Shown here one piece after another: positions 50,001 to 60,797 of a stretch of 64,000 nt of DNA (positions are counted from its first letter, which is position 1; each line of letters opens with the position of its first letter). The stretch comes from Agromyces sp. Leaf222. Lineage in GTDB: Bacteria > Actinomycetota > Actinomycetes > Actinomycetales > Microbacteriaceae. The DNA lies in assembly GCF_001421565.1 (NCBI RefSeq), contig NZ_LMKQ01000001.1, positions 1,735,651-1,799,650 of the forward strand. Reading direction: 5' to 3'. A model generated the notes under the pieces. The model was given only the letters and a program-made list of their open reading frames with translations. It made no database searches and was not told the DNA's origin. The position numbers were made by a program, and so were the translations under genes.

Positions 50001-50435
50001 TCAGGCCGCGCGCGCCTCGAACTCGTGCTCGGCGTAGATCGGCGTCTCGTGGATCGTCTCGACCGCGGCATCCGTCGACTCGTCGACCGGCTCGGCCCAC
50101 ACCACGAGGGGAGCGGGCTCCCAGCTGAGTGCGAGCGGCTCGGCCTCGGCGGGCACCACGACGGCGACGGCATCGCGCTCGTCGAGCACCGCACGCGTCA
50201 GCTCCGCCGAGATCTGGTGGGTGATGACCGCATCGAAGATGCGGTCGGTGTCGCCCTCGGCGCGGCGCACGAGCGACCACGCGCCGTTCGGGCCGATGAA
50301 CTCCGAGAGCTTCGCATTCAGCAACTCGAAGAGGTGCTCGCCGCGCAGGTCTGCCGCGGTGGGGCGCGGCGGCTTGGCGGCGGCGTGTGCGGAGGCCTGT
50401 GCGGCAAGCCTCGCTCTGCGCCAACGGCGGAACAT
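50001..50435 (-). CDS. Hypothetical protein
   Basis: This 144-residue protein starts with a basic stretch (MFRRWRRARLAAQASAHAAAKPPRPTAADLRGEH) and then has a folded-looking region LFELLNAKLSEFIGPNGAWSLVRRAEGDTDRIFDAVITHQISAELTRAVLDERDAVAVVVP. Its tail is acidic and rich in Glu and Ala. ATG 50435 follows GAGAGGGG; an in-frame start further upstream (50492) is less likely. I do not recognise the family. It stands alone between bioY and a small membrane protein gene. Confidence 0.65.
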   Translation of the reverse strand: MFRRWRRARLAAQASAHAAAKPPRPTAADLRGEHLFELLNAKLSEFIGPNGAWSLVRRAEGDTDRIFDAVITHQISAELTRAVLDERDAVAVVVPAEAEPLALSWEPAPLVVWAEPVDESTDAAVETIHETPIYAEHEFEARAA

Positions 50436-50494
50436 CGGTGGCCCCTCTCGTGGGAACGGTGGCCGCACGGTTCGGGCCGTGCGGAACTGCATCC

Positions 50495-50560
50495 AGTCTC
50501 AGCCCGAAAGGGGGTCGGATGCCGCAGAACACGCCGCAAGCGGCGGGTCGGACTGAGACT
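50495..50560. promoter_or_regulatory. Long-range inverted repeat between two small genes
   Basis: AGTCTCAG (50495-50502) and CTGAGACT (50553-50560) pair perfectly around 50 bases that contain a smaller GCCGC/GCGGC hairpin. It spans the gap between the small membrane protein gene end and the hypothetical protein gene start. It could be a terminator or an RNA structure. Confidence 0.4.
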
Positions 50561-50747
50561 ACTCGGTCAGTTCACCGTCTCGTGCCTCCTCGGCGACGGT
50601 GCCGATCGCGATCGCGAGGCTCGCGGCCCAGGAGACCCACATGAGCAGCAGGCGCCAGTCGCGGGGACCGGAGGCCGTGGCGCGCACGACGCCGACTCCG
50701 CTGATGATGGCACCGAGGACTGCTCCGCTGAAGAGGTACTTGCGCAT
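50559..50747 (-). CDS. Small membrane protein
   Basis: This 62-residue protein has two predicted transmembrane helices (KYLFSGAVLGAIISGVGVVRA and WRLLLMWVSWAASLAIAIGTVA). Codon use is normal for the genome. A TAGCGT box lies six bases before the ATG, matching the leaderless geometry of neighbouring genes. I do not know the function. It is divergent from otsAB. Confidence 0.65.
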   Translation of the reverse strand: MRKYLFSGAVLGAIISGVGVVRATASGPRDWRLLLMWVSWAASLAIAIGTVAEEARDGELTE

Positions 50748-50753
50748 GCTGCA

Positions 50754-50759
50754 ACGCTA
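50754..50759 (-). promoter_or_regulatory. Leaderless -10 box (TAGCGT) of the small membrane protein gene
   Basis: TAGCGT (minus strand) ends six bases before the ATG at 50747. No Shine-Dalgarno is present. Confidence 0.4.
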
Positions 50760-50856
50760 CCGGCCGCCGCGACCCGTTGGCGAGGGGTTGACCGGCCGGT
50801 CGATCCGCACCGCCGCTGTTAGCCTGAGGTGGACCGCGAGGAGGGACTCCAGTCGC

Positions 50857-53118
50857 ATGAACGCCGTTCACCCGGATTCCGAAGACCTGTACGTCGACCA
50901 CGCCTACGACATGATCGTGGTGTCGAACCGACTCCCCGTGGACTACGAGGAGCAGCCGGACGGCAGCATCGGGTGGAAGAGCTCGCCCGGCGGTCTCGTC
51001 ACCGCGCTCGAACCCGTGATGCGGGCCGCCGACGGCGCCTGGATCGGCTGGGCAGGCGTCGCCGACCGCGAGTTCGACCCGTTCGAGCACGACGGCATCT
51101 CGATCATCCCCGTGCCGCTCAGCGAGTCGGAGCTCGAGGAGTACTACGAGGGGTTCTCCAACGACACCCTCTGGCCGCTCTACCACGACGTCATCGCGCC
51201 GCCGTCGTTCCACCGCGAGTGGTGGGAGGCCTACGTTCGCGTCAACCGGCGCTTCGCCGAGGCCGCCGCCCGCGCGGCATCCGACGGCGCCGTCGTCTGG
51301 GTGCAGGACTACCAGCTGCAGCTCGTGCCCCGCATGCTGCGGGAGTCGCGGCCCGACCTCGTGATCGGCTTCTTCAACCACATCCCGTTCCCCGCGTACG
51401 GCATCTACTCTCAGCTGCCGTGGCGACGGCAGGTCATCGACGGGCTGCTCGGCGCCGACGTCATCGGCTTCCAGCGCGTGGCCGACGCCGGCAACTTCTC
51501 GCGCGCCGTGCGGCGCCTCTACGGCTATCGCACGCATGGCACCGTCATCGACGTGCCGATCACCGACACCACCACGCCCGACGCCGACGTGCGTCGCGTC
51601 GTCGCGAGGGCGTTCCCGATCTCGATCGACGCCGCCGGCTTCGAGGAGATGGCCAGGCGGCCGGAGGTGCAGGCCCGAGCGGCCGAGATCCGCGAGAGCC
51701 TCGGCAACCCCGAGACGATCATCCTCGGCGTCGACCGGCTCGACTACACCAAGGGCATCCGGCATCGCATGAAGGCCTTCGGCGAGCTGCTCCGCGACGG
51801 CCGGCTGAACGTCGAGGACGTCACGCTCGTGCAGGTCGCGAGCCCGTCGCGCGAGCGCGTCGAGACCTATCGCCAGCTGCGCGACGAGATCGAGCTGACG
51901 GTCGGGCGCCTGAACGGCGACTACGCGACCCTCGGCCACCAGGCCATCGCCTACCTGCACCACGGTTACCCCCGCGACGAGATGGTCGCCCTCTACCTCG
52001 CGGCCGACGTGATGCTCGTCACCGCGCTCCGCGACGGCATGAACCTCGTCGCCAAGGAGTACGTCGCGTGCCGGTTCGACGGCGACGGCGTGCTCGTGCT
52101 GAGCGAGTTCGCCGGGGCATCCGACGAACTGCGCCAGGCCGTGCTCGTGAACCCGCACGACATCGAGGGCCTGAAGGACGCGATCGTCGAGGCGGTGCGG
52201 ATGCCGCGGCGCGAGCGCACCCGTCGCATGCGCGCCCTGCGGCGTCGCGTGATCGAGAACGACGTGGCGAAGTGGTCGGCCAGCTTCCTCGAGACGCTGA
52301 CGGGCGCTGGCATCATCAAGCCCGGCATCACCGAGCCGCTCGAGCGTGCGATCGAGGAGCTGGCATCGACCGAGCGGCTGCTGGTCGCCCTCGACTTCGA
52401 CGGCACCCTCGCGCCGCTCGTCGACCGGCCGGACGACGCGAGGGCGACCGAGCGCGCGAGGGCCGCGATGGCGCGCCTCGTCGCCTCGCCCGACACGCGC
52501 GTCGCCCTCGTCTCGGGCCGAGCGCTCGAGAGCCTCGGACATGTCGCCGAACCCGGTGACGGCGTGCTGCTGAGCGGGTCCCACGGTGTCGAGCTGAAGC
52601 TCGACACCGGGGCGATCACGCTCGACCTGCGCGATGCCGAGCTGCTGAAGCTCGAGCAGCTGGGCCGCATCATCGACGAGGTGGCCGCCGGAGTCGACGG
52701 GGCGCGCGTCGAGCGCAAGCCCGCCGGACTCGCGCTGCACACACGAGGACTCACGTCGAGCGCGGCCACCGCCGCGCAGCTCGCCGCACGCGAGCGCGTG
52801 GCCGCCGAGCTCGCCGGCGTGACGGTGCGCACGGGCAAGTCGGTCATCGAGTTCGCGGTGCGGTCGACCGACAAGGGCGAGTCCTTCGTCAGGCTCCGCC
52901 AGCACGCACGGGCGACCGCCGCCCTCTACGTGGGCGACGACGTGACCGACGAAGACGCGTTCGCCTCGCTCGACGACGGCGACATCGGGGTCAAGGTGGG
53001 CCAGGGCAAGTCCATCGCGCCCTACCGGGTGCGCAACCCCGACGACGTCGCCGAGCTGCTCGAGCGCCTCGCGACGGCGCGTGAAGCGGCGGCCGAGGGG
53101 GCCTCCCGCTGGCAATAG
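50857..53118 (+). CDS. otsA: Bifunctional trehalose-6-phosphate synthase/phosphatase (OtsA-OtsB fusion)
   Basis: This 753-residue fusion has OtsA in residues ~12-490 ([94 protein letters not shown]). OtsB occupies residues ~500-750 (the HAD motif [11 protein letters not shown], then [18 protein letters not shown] and [12 protein letters not shown]). It makes trehalose from UDP-glucose and glucose-6-phosphate via trehalose-6-phosphate in one polypeptide. GAGGAGGG precedes ATG 50857. The stop codon TAG is part of the TAGACT box used by ilvD. Both catalytic halves look intact. Confidence 0.95.
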   Translation: MNAVHPDSEDLYVDHAYDMIVVSNRLPVDYEEQPDGSIGWKSSPGGLVTALEPVMRAADGAWIGWAGVADREFDPFEHDGISIIPVPLSESELEEYYEGFSNDTLWPLYHDVIAPPSFHREWWEAYVRVNRRFAEAAARAASDGAVVWVQDYQLQLVPRMLRESRPDLVIGFFNHIPFPAYGIYSQLPWRRQVIDGLLGADVIGFQRVADAGNFSRAVRRLYGYRTHGTVIDVPITDTTTPDADVRRVVARAFPISIDAAGFEEMARRPEVQARAAEIRESLGNPETIILGVDRLDYTKGIRHRMKAFGELLRDGRLNVEDVTLVQVASPSRERVETYRQLRDEIELTVGRLNGDYATLGHQAIAYLHHGYPRDEMVALYLAADVMLVTALRDGMNLVAKEYVACRFDGDGVLVLSEFAGASDELRQAVLVNPHDIEGLKDAIVEAVRMPRRERTRRMRALRRRVIENDVAKWSASFLETLTGAGIIKPGITEPLERAIEELASTERLLVALDFDGTLAPLVDRPDDARATERARAAMARLVASPDTRVALVSGRALESLGHVAEPGDGVLLSGSHGVELKLDTGAITLDLRDAELLKLEQLGRIIDEVAAGVDGARVERKPAGLALHTRGLTSSAATAAQLAARERVAAELAGVTVRTGKSVIEFAVRSTDKGESFVRLRQHARATAALYVGDDVTDEDAFASLDDGDIGVKVGQGKSIAPYRVRNPDDVAELLERLATAREAAAEGASRWQ

Positions 53119-53121
53119 ACT
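53116..53121 (+). promoter_or_regulatory. Leaderless -10 box (TAGACT) of ilvD
   Basis: TAGACT ends seven bases before the ilvD ATG. The otsAB stop codon TAG lies inside it, so the promoter overlaps the end of the upstream gene. A Shine-Dalgarno is absent. Confidence 0.45.
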
Positions 53122-53128
53122 CGACAGC

Positions 53129-54823
53129 ATGTCGGAGTTCGATCCCAAACCGCGTAGTCGCACCGTAACCGATGGCATCGAGGCCATGACCAGCCGGGGC
53201 ATGCTCCGCGCCGTCGGCATGGGGGATGCCGACTGGGACAAGCCCCAGATCGGCATCGCGAGCTCGTGGAACGAGATCACGCCGTGCAACCTCTCGCTCG
53301 CCCGCCTCGCGCAGGCCGCGAAGGAGGGTGTCCACGGCGGCGGCGGCTACCCGCTGCAGTTCGGCACGGTGTCCGTCTCCGACGGCATCTCGATGGGCCA
53401 CGAGGGCATGCACTTCTCGCTCGTCTCGCGCGAGGTCATCGCCGACTCGGTCGAGGTCGTCATGCAGGCCGAGCGCCTCGACGGCTCGGTGCTGCTCGCC
53501 GGCTGCGACAAGTCGATCCCCGGCATGCTCATGGCCGCGGCCCGCCTCGACCTCTCGTCGGTCTTCCTCTACGCCGGCTCGATCGCCCCCGGATGGGTGC
53601 GCCTGTCCGACGGCACCGAGAAGGACATCACGATCATCGACTCGTTCGAGGCGGTCGGCGCGGTCAAGGCCGGCACCATGAGCGCCGAAGACGCGCACCG
53701 CATCGAGTGCGCGTTCGCGCCCGGCGAGGGCGCCTGCGGCGGCATGTACACCGCGAACACCATGGCCTCGGTCGCCGAGGCGCTCGGCCTCTCGCTGCCG
53801 GGCTCGGCCTCGCCGGCGTCCGCCGACCGTCGCCGCGACTACTACGCGCACCGCTCGGGCGAGGCCGTCGTCAACCTGCTCAAGCACGGCATCACCGCCC
53901 GCCAGATCCTCACGAAGAAGGCGTTCGAGAACGCGATCGCGGTCGGCATGGCGCTCGGCGGCTCGACGAACATCGTGCTGCACCTGCTCGCGATCGCCCG
54001 CGAGGCCGAGGTCGACCTCACGCTCGACGACTTCAACCGCATCGGCGCGAAGGTGCCGCACATCGGCGACCTGAAGCCCTTCGGCAAGTACGTCATGAAC
54101 GACGTCGACCGCCGCGGCGGCGTGCCCGTGCTCATGAAGGCGCTGCTCGACGCGGGCCTCCTGCACGGCGACGTCATGACCGTCACCGGCAAGACCATGG
54201 CCGAGAACCTCGAGGAGCTGAACCTCCCGCCGCTCGACGGCGAGGTGCTGCGCACGCTCGACAACCCGATCCACGAGACCGGCGGCCTGACCATCCTGCA
54301 CGGCTCGCTCGCGCCCGAGGGCGCGGTCGTGAAGACCGCCGGCTTCGACGCGGCGACCTTCGAGGGTCCGGCCCGCGTGTTCGAGCGCGAGCGCTCGGCC
54401 ATGGATGCCCTCACCGCCGGCGAGATCAAGGCGGGCGACGTCGTCGTCATCCGCTACGAGGGCCCGAAGGGCGGCCCCGGCATGCGCGAGATGCTCGCCA
54501 TCACGGCGGCCATCAAGGGCGCCGGGCTCGGAAAAGATGTACTACTCTTGACGGACGGTCGATTCTCAGGCGGCACAACCGGACTGTGCATCGGCCATCT
54601 GGCACCCGAAGCGGTGGACGCAGGTCCAATCGCCTTCGTGCGCGATGGTGATCTGATACGGGTCGATATCGCAGCTCGTTCCATCGATCTACTTGTCGAT
54701 GATGCCGAGCTGGCTGCCCGCCGTGAAGGCTGGGCTCCGCTTCCCCCGCGCTACACCCGAGGCGTCCTCGCGAAGTACTCCAAGCTCGTGCGCTCGGCTG
54801 CCGAAGGCGCCACGACGGGCTGA
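53129..54823 (+). CDS. ilvD: Dihydroxy-acid dehydratase
   Basis: This 564-residue Fe-S enzyme dehydrates 2,3-dihydroxy-isovalerate/3-methylvalerate to the 2-keto acids in Val/Leu/Ile synthesis. Iron-sulphur ligand cysteines are in [19 protein letters not shown] and [14 protein letters not shown]. The remainder ([35 protein letters not shown]) fits the family. The last ~75 codons (about 54530-54750) use markedly different codons (GTA, CTA, TTG, ATA, CTT, AAA, many GAT) from the rest of the gene and all its neighbours. It is followed by ilvB, ilvN and ilvC. Confidence 0.96.
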   Translation: MSEFDPKPRSRTVTDGIEAMTSRGMLRAVGMGDADWDKPQIGIASSWNEITPCNLSLARLAQAAKEGVHGGGGYPLQFGTVSVSDGISMGHEGMHFSLVSREVIADSVEVVMQAERLDGSVLLAGCDKSIPGMLMAAARLDLSSVFLYAGSIAPGWVRLSDGTEKDITIIDSFEAVGAVKAGTMSAEDAHRIECAFAPGEGACGGMYTANTMASVAEALGLSLPGSASPASADRRRDYYAHRSGEAVVNLLKHGITARQILTKKAFENAIAVGMALGGSTNIVLHLLAIAREAEVDLTLDDFNRIGAKVPHIGDLKPFGKYVMNDVDRRGGVPVLMKALLDAGLLHGDVMTVTGKTMAENLEELNLPPLDGEVLRTLDNPIHETGGLTILHGSLAPEGAVVKTAGFDAATFEGPARVFERERSAMDALTAGEIKAGDVVVIRYEGPKGGPGMREMLAITAAIKGAGLGKDVLLLTDGRFSGGTTGLCIGHLAPEAVDAGPIAFVRDGDLIRVDIAARSIDLLVDDAELAARREGWAPLPPRYTRGVLAKYSKLVRSAAEGATTG

Positions 54824-54867
54824 GCACTGCGCACCCCGTTCACATCGCTCATCAGAACAGGAACCGA

Positions 54868-56670
54868 ATGACCACGGAATCCAGTCCCGTGCCGTCGCCC
54901 GCTCTCGTGCCCCCGCACGCCCCGGTGGAGATCACCGGGGCCGAGGGCGTCGTCCGCTCGCTCGAGATGCTCGGCATCACCGACGTGTTCGGACTTCCCG
55001 GCGGCGCCATCCTCCCCGTCTACGACCCGCTGCTCGACAGCAAGAAGCTGCGCCACATCCTCGTCCGCCACGAGCAGGGCGCGGGTCACGCGGCCCAGGG
55101 CTACGCCTCGTCGACCGGCAAGCTCGGCGTCGCGATCGCGACCTCGGGCCCCGGCGCGACGAACCTCGTCACCGCCATCGCCGACGCGCACATGGACTCG
55201 GTGCCGCTGCTCGCGATCACCGGCCAGGTGTTCTCGAACCTCATGGGCACCGACGCGTTCCAGGAGGCCGACATCGTCGGCATCACGATGCCGATCACGA
55301 AGCACTCCTTCCTCGTGAAGAAGGCCGAGGAGATCCCGGCGACGATCGCGGCCGCGGCCCACATCGCGTCCACCGGTCGCCCTGGCCCCGTGCTCGTCGA
55401 CATCACGAAAGACGCGCAGCAGGCGAAGTTCACCTTCTCCTGGCCGCCGAAGATCGACCTGCCCGGCTACCGCCCGATCACGAAGGCGCACGGCAAGCAG
55501 GTCACGGCGGCGGCCCAGCTGCTCGCCGAGGCCAAGCGGCCGGTGCTCTACGTCGGCGGCGGCGTCATCCGCTCGCGTGCGTCCGACGAGCTCCTCGAGC
55601 TCGCCGAGCTCACCGGGGCACCCGTCGTGACCACGCTCATGGCGCGCGGCGCATTCCCCGACTCGCACCAGCAGCACCTCGGCATGCCCGGCATGCACGG
55701 CACGGTCCCGGCCGTGATCGCGCTCCAGGAGGCCGACCTCCTCGTCGCGCTCGGCGCCCGCTTCGACGACCGCGTCACGGGTAAGGCGGCGCTCTTCGCG
55801 CCGAACGCCAAGGTCGTGCACGTCGACATCGACCCCGCCGAGATCTCGAAGATCCGCGTCGCCGACGTGCCGATCGTGGGCGACCTGAAAGACGTCCTCG
55901 TCGACCTCCGAGTCGCCTACGCCGACCAGGTCGCCGGCGGCGCACCCGACATCAGCGAGTGGTGGGCCACGCTCGACGGCCTCCGCGCCGAGTTCCCGCT
56001 CGGGTTCTCGCCGACCACCGACGGGCTGCTGGCACCTCAGCAGGTGATCCAGCGCATCGGCGAGCTCACCGGCCCAGAGGGCATCTACGCCGCGGGCGTC
56101 GGCCAGCACCAGATGTGGGCGGCGCAGTTCATCAAGTACGAGCGTCCGAACTCGTGGCTCAACTCCGGCGGCGCCGGAACCATGGGCTACGCGGTTCCCG
56201 CCGCGATGGGCGCCAAGGTCGCCGAGCCCGACCGCGTCGTGTGGGCGATCGACGGCGACGGCTGCTTCCAGATGACGAATCAAGAGCTCGCCACCTGCAC
56301 GCTGAACGACATCCCGATCAAGGTCGCGATCATCAACAACTCGTCGCTCGGCATGGTGCGGCAGTGGCAGACCCTCTTCTACGACGGCCGCTACTCCAAC
56401 ACCGACCTGAACACGGGCCACGACAGCGTGCGGGTGCCCGACTTCGTCAAGCTCGCCGAGGCCTACGGCGCGCTCGGCATCCGGGTCACGAAGGAAGACG
56501 AGATCGACGCGGCCATCAAGCTCGCGCTCGAGACGAACGACCGCCCGGTCGTGATCGACTTCGTCGTCTCGGCCGACGCCATGGTGTGGCCGATGGTGCC
56601 GCAGGGCGTCTCGAACAGCTACGTCCAGTACGCCCGCGATCACTCGCCGGCCTTCAGCGAGGAGGACTGA
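54868..56670 (+). CDS. ilvB: Acetolactate synthase large subunit
   Basis: This 600-residue thiamine pyrophosphate enzyme forms acetolactate or aceto-hydroxybutyrate, the first committed step to branched-chain amino acids. Motifs are [37 protein letters not shown], a central FAD-binding region, and the TPP/Mg site [40 protein letters not shown]. It is followed three bases later by ilvN, so the holoenzyme subunits are co-expressed. Valine-insensitive features cannot be told from sequence alone. Confidence 0.96.
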   Translation: MTTESSPVPSPALVPPHAPVEITGAEGVVRSLEMLGITDVFGLPGGAILPVYDPLLDSKKLRHILVRHEQGAGHAAQGYASSTGKLGVAIATSGPGATNLVTAIADAHMDSVPLLAITGQVFSNLMGTDAFQEADIVGITMPITKHSFLVKKAEEIPATIAAAAHIASTGRPGPVLVDITKDAQQAKFTFSWPPKIDLPGYRPITKAHGKQVTAAAQLLAEAKRPVLYVGGGVIRSRASDELLELAELTGAPVVTTLMARGAFPDSHQQHLGMPGMHGTVPAVIALQEADLLVALGARFDDRVTGKAALFAPNAKVVHVDIDPAEISKIRVADVPIVGDLKDVLVDLRVAYADQVAGGAPDISEWWATLDGLRAEFPLGFSPTTDGLLAPQQVIQRIGELTGPEGIYAAGVGQHQMWAAQFIKYERPNSWLNSGGAGTMGYAVPAAMGAKVAEPDRVVWAIDGDGCFQMTNQELATCTLNDIPIKVAIINNSSLGMVRQWQTLFYDGRYSNTDLNTGHDSVRVPDFVKLAEAYGALGIRVTKEDEIDAAIKLALETNDRPVVIDFVVSADAMVWPMVPQGVSNSYVQYARDHSPAFSEED

Positions 56671-56672
56671 CC

Positions 56673-57182
56673 ATGTCGAGCCACGTTCTGTCGCTCCTCG
56701 TCGAGGACAAGCCCGGTCTGCTCACGCGCGTCGCCGGGCTGTTCGCCCGCCGCGGCTTCAACATCGAGTCGCTCGCCGTGGGCCACTCCGAGATCGAGGG
56801 ACTCTCGCGCATCACGGTCGTCGTCGACGTCGACGAGCTCCCGCTCGAGCAGGTGACGAAGCAGCTGAACAAGCTCATCAACGTCATCAAGATCGTCGAG
56901 CTCGACCCCAACCAGTCGGTGCAGCGCGAGCACCTGCTCATCAAGGTGCGCGTCGACAACTCGACCCGTTCGCAGGTGCTCGAGGCCGTCAACCTCTTCC
57001 GAGCCCGCGTCGTCGACGTCTCGACCGATGCGCTCGTGATCGAGGTCACCGGCGACTCCGGCAAGACCACCGCGTTCCTGCGGGTGCTCGAGCCCTACGG
57101 CATCCGCGAGATCGCCCAGTCCGGCCTGCTCGCCATCGGGCGCGGCGGCAAATCGATCACCGAACGCGTCTTCAAGAACTGA
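56673..57182 (+). CDS. ilvN: Acetolactate synthase small (regulatory) subunit
   Basis: This 169-residue regulatory subunit confers feedback inhibition by valine. It has an N-terminal ACT domain (HVLSLLVEDKPGLLTRVAGLFARRGFNIESLAVGHSEIEGLSRITVVVD) and a C-terminal partner domain (EHLLIKVRVDNSTRSQVLEAVNLFRARVVDVSTDALVIEVTG). GGAGGA precedes the ATG. It lies directly after ilvB. Confidence 0.96.
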   Translation: MSSHVLSLLVEDKPGLLTRVAGLFARRGFNIESLAVGHSEIEGLSRITVVVDVDELPLEQVTKQLNKLINVIKIVELDPNQSVQREHLLIKVRVDNSTRSQVLEAVNLFRARVVDVSTDALVIEVTGDSGKTTAFLRVLEPYGIREIAQSGLLAIGRGGKSITERVFKN

Positions 57183-58373
<1,191 letters not shown>

Positions 58374-58391
58374 TCCACGGCATCACCCGCG

Positions 58392-58423
58392 ACGGCGGGG
58401 TCGGCTTCGGCCGGCCCCGCCGT
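58392..58423 (+). terminator. UUCG-tetraloop terminator of the ilv cluster
   Basis: A 14-bp stem (ACGGCGGGGTCGGC with GCCGGCCCCGCCGT, one G-T pair) closes a TTCG loop about 110 bases after ilvC. Confidence 0.8.
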
Positions 58424-58559
58424 TCGGCGTCTCCCGGTGATGCACGACGCCCGCCCGCGGCATCCGCTCGACCGCTCGTGAAGTCGGCGGCCGGCACTCT
58501 GGACGCGGTCCCGGCCCGGTGGTAGACAGATGCCGCATATCCGCACCAAGGGGGTCGTC

Positions 58560-59966
58560 ATGCGCGTTCGCAGGGATATCGCGGGGCTGACGGTGGGCGA
58601 TCGAGCCACCGCGGAGACCGGCGAGTGGCATCCGATCCTCGATGCGTACGCGCGGGGTGTCGAGGCGATGAAGGCGCGCGACGCGGCCGGTCAGCCGACG
58701 CCCGATTCGTGGATGTGGGCGGCGAACACGCACGGCGTCGACCAGTTCACGCCACGGCGACCGGCGTGGGCGCAGTGCACGCACGCGTCATTGTTCTTCC
58801 TGCCGTGGCATCGCGCGTACCTGGCGTGGTTCGAGCAGAGCATCCGCGAGGCGGCGGGCGACGACGACTGGGCCCTGCCGTACTGGGATTACTCGGCGCC
58901 CGGCGCATCGCGGCGCCTGGCGGTCGAGTTCACGGTCGAGCAGCGCACCGTCGACGGCGAACTCGTCGACAACCCGCTGTTCTCCCCGGCACGGTCGGCG
59001 CAGCCGATCCCCACCGACAGCGCGGACATCGTGGAGGCGCTCGCCCAGCCGAACTACGTGCTCGAGCGCGAGCCGGGGTTCGGCGGCGCGCTACCCGACC
59101 AGTTCTTCGGCACGGTCGAGGACCGACCGCACAACTACGTGCACATGGCGATCGGCGGGGTCATGCGCTCGCCCGCGACGGCCGGGCGCGACCCGGTGTT
59201 CTGGCTGCACCACGCGAACATCGATCGCCTGTGGGAGGTGTGGCTCTCGCTCGAGGGCTCGGTGCGGTTGACGGATGCCCCTGGGACGCCGCCGGAGCTC
59301 CTGTCGGCCTGGGACTCGTCGACGTTCTGGTTCGGCGACGAGCAGCGGCCGACGACGTACGGAATGGCGGCGGTCGAGGATCTCGCGAGCGAGCAGATGG
59401 ACTACGAGTACGAGTCGATCGTGCTCGCCGATCCGCTCGCCGACGGGGTGGCCGAACGACGTGCGGCGATCATCGCCGCCACTGGAGGTGGACTCGGATT
59501 GGACGACGCGCCGAAATGGCAGCCGGTGGCCGCGACCTTCGACCTCGCGTCGGGTGAGGAACGCGAGATCCCGTTCGAGGGCGGCGGCCTCTCGCTCGAC
59601 GAGGCGGCGCCGACCCGGCTCATGCTCGAGCTCGCCGGAGCGACCGCGCACGAACCGCATGCGGCCTACGACGTCGAGATCCGGTCGGCACCCGATGCGG
59701 AGGCCCACCTCGTTCGGGGCTTCTCGACGTTCGGCCTCGCGGGCACGCCCGACGACGAGGTGCGCAATTACCTCGTCGACGCGTCGCCCGTGCTGCCCGA
59801 GCTGCTCGCCGAGGGCTGGACCGGCGGAGCGCTCACCGTCCGGCTGCTGCCGACGGACGAGGGCGCCGAAGACGGGGGCGCAGACGGCGAGGGCGGCGAC
59901 GAGCGAGGCGCCGACGGGCGGGCCATCTCGGTCGCCCAGGTCACCGTGTACGTGCAGTCGCCATGA
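58560..59966 (+). CDS. Tyrosinase/polyphenol oxidase with C-terminal domain
   Basis: This ~468-residue type-3 copper protein oxidises phenols to quinones. CuA ligands are His58 (NTHG), His75 and His84 (CTHASLFFLPWHRAYLAWFE), and the Cys73-x-His75 pair is the CxH spacing of fungal and plant enzymes that form a thioether bridge. CuB ligands are His191, His195 (HNYVHMAIGG) and His218 (DPVFWLHHANIDRLWEVW). A YEY motif (~282-284) closes the core, and a ~180-residue beta-rich C-terminal domain follows, a candidate shielding domain. No signal peptide is seen. ATG 58560 has AAGGGGG upstream; ATG 58530 is the alternative. The stop overlaps the next gene. Confidence 0.9.
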   Translation: MRVRRDIAGLTVGDRATAETGEWHPILDAYARGVEAMKARDAAGQPTPDSWMWAANTHGVDQFTPRRPAWAQCTHASLFFLPWHRAYLAWFEQSIREAAGDDDWALPYWDYSAPGASRRLAVEFTVEQRTVDGELVDNPLFSPARSAQPIPTDSADIVEALAQPNYVLEREPGFGGALPDQFFGTVEDRPHNYVHMAIGGVMRSPATAGRDPVFWLHHANIDRLWEVWLSLEGSVRLTDAPGTPPELLSAWDSSTFWFGDEQRPTTYGMAAVEDLASEQMDYEYESIVLADPLADGVAERRAAIIAATGGGLGLDDAPKWQPVAATFDLASGEEREIPFEGGGLSLDEAAPTRLMLELAGATAHEPHAAYDVEIRSAPDAEAHLVRGFSTFGLAGTPDDEVRNYLVDASPVLPELLAEGWTGGALTVRLLPTDEGAEDGGADGEGGDERGADGRAISVAQVTVYVQSP

Positions 59967-60793
59967 GCCTGCAGGCGAGCCGGTCGTCAGAGGTCCGCCG
60001 CACCGCAGCGGCGGCGGCCAGGCGACGCGGCCGCGGACGCCCGCGGGTGGGCGATGCCCTTCCCGTGCTCGCCGGTGCGGCGTGGGCGGTGCTGCTGCTC
60101 GGCGCACTGCCGATCCAGGGGTCGTTCGGACCGGGTATCGGCCTGCATGGGGGCGGAGCGCACGGGACCGGCGACCCGCTCGGCTCGACCGTGGGCGCGG
60201 TGACGGATGTCGCGGCATCCGTGGTCGTCACGCCCACGTGGATCGCGGGCTGGCTGCTCATGGTCGTCGCGATGATGTGGCCGCTGCTCGTGCCGCTCGC
60301 GAACCGCATCGCCTCGGGGTCGTACCCGCGCTGGCGCATCGGGCTGCCGATCGTCGCGGTCGCCGTCGCGACGCTGCTCTGGCTCGCGTTCGGGCTCGTC
60401 GCGGGCGTGTTCGCCCAGCTCGCGTCGATCCCGGCCGGCAGCCTCTGGTGGCAGCTCGCGGCGCTCGCCGTGGCGGGCCTCGCACGGTGGTCGGCCCGGC
60501 GCGCCCGGTTGCTGACGCGCTGCGCCGTGACGCCGCCGATCGCGCCGGGCGGCCGCCGCGGCATCCGCACCGCTGCTCGTGCCGGCGCCGTGGAGTGGCG
60601 TCGCTGCGCGATCCTCTGCGGACCGCTCATGCTGGCGATGGTGCCGGGCCACAGCATCGTCGTGCTCGCCGCCGCGAGCCTGTCGGTGTGGTGGGAGGCG
60701 CGGCATCCGCGTGCCTGGCGCGACCCGGTGCCGCTCGCGCTCATCGTCGTCGCCGGCATCGGCGCCGTCGGCTCGGCCCTGCTGGGCGGGTGA
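59963..60793 (+). CDS. DUF2182-like integral membrane protein
   Basis: This 276-residue protein has an N-terminal basic region and about seven hydrophobic segments. WIAGWLLMVVAMMWPLLVPLANRI and RRCAILCGPLMLAMVPGHSIVVLAAASLSVWWEARHPRAWRD match the two conserved blocks of DUF2182 (predicted metal-binding integral membrane protein); Met, Cys and His residues in these helices could bind Cu+. It starts inside the tyrosinase stop (ATGA, 59963-59966) and is four bases from the protease gene, so all three are coupled. A role in supplying copper to the tyrosinase is inferred. Confidence 0.65.
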   Translation: MSLQASRSSEVRRTAAAAARRRGRGRPRVGDALPVLAGAAWAVLLLGALPIQGSFGPGIGLHGGGAHGTGDPLGSTVGAVTDVAASVVVTPTWIAGWLLMVVAMMWPLLVPLANRIASGSYPRWRIGLPIVAVAVATLLWLAFGLVAGVFAQLASIPAGSLWWQLAALAVAGLARWSARRARLLTRCAVTPPIAPGGRRGIRTAARAGAVEWRRCAILCGPLMLAMVPGHSIVVLAAASLSVWWEARHPRAWRDPVPLALIVVAGIGAVGSALLGG

Positions 60794-60797
60794 CGGC

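Noticed and set aside
50572..53289. A 905-residue open frame antisense to otsA-ilvD
   Set aside because: Sequence is His/Arg/Glu-rich without any family motif, and the real gene on the other strand has full catalytic motifs. It is a complement shadow.
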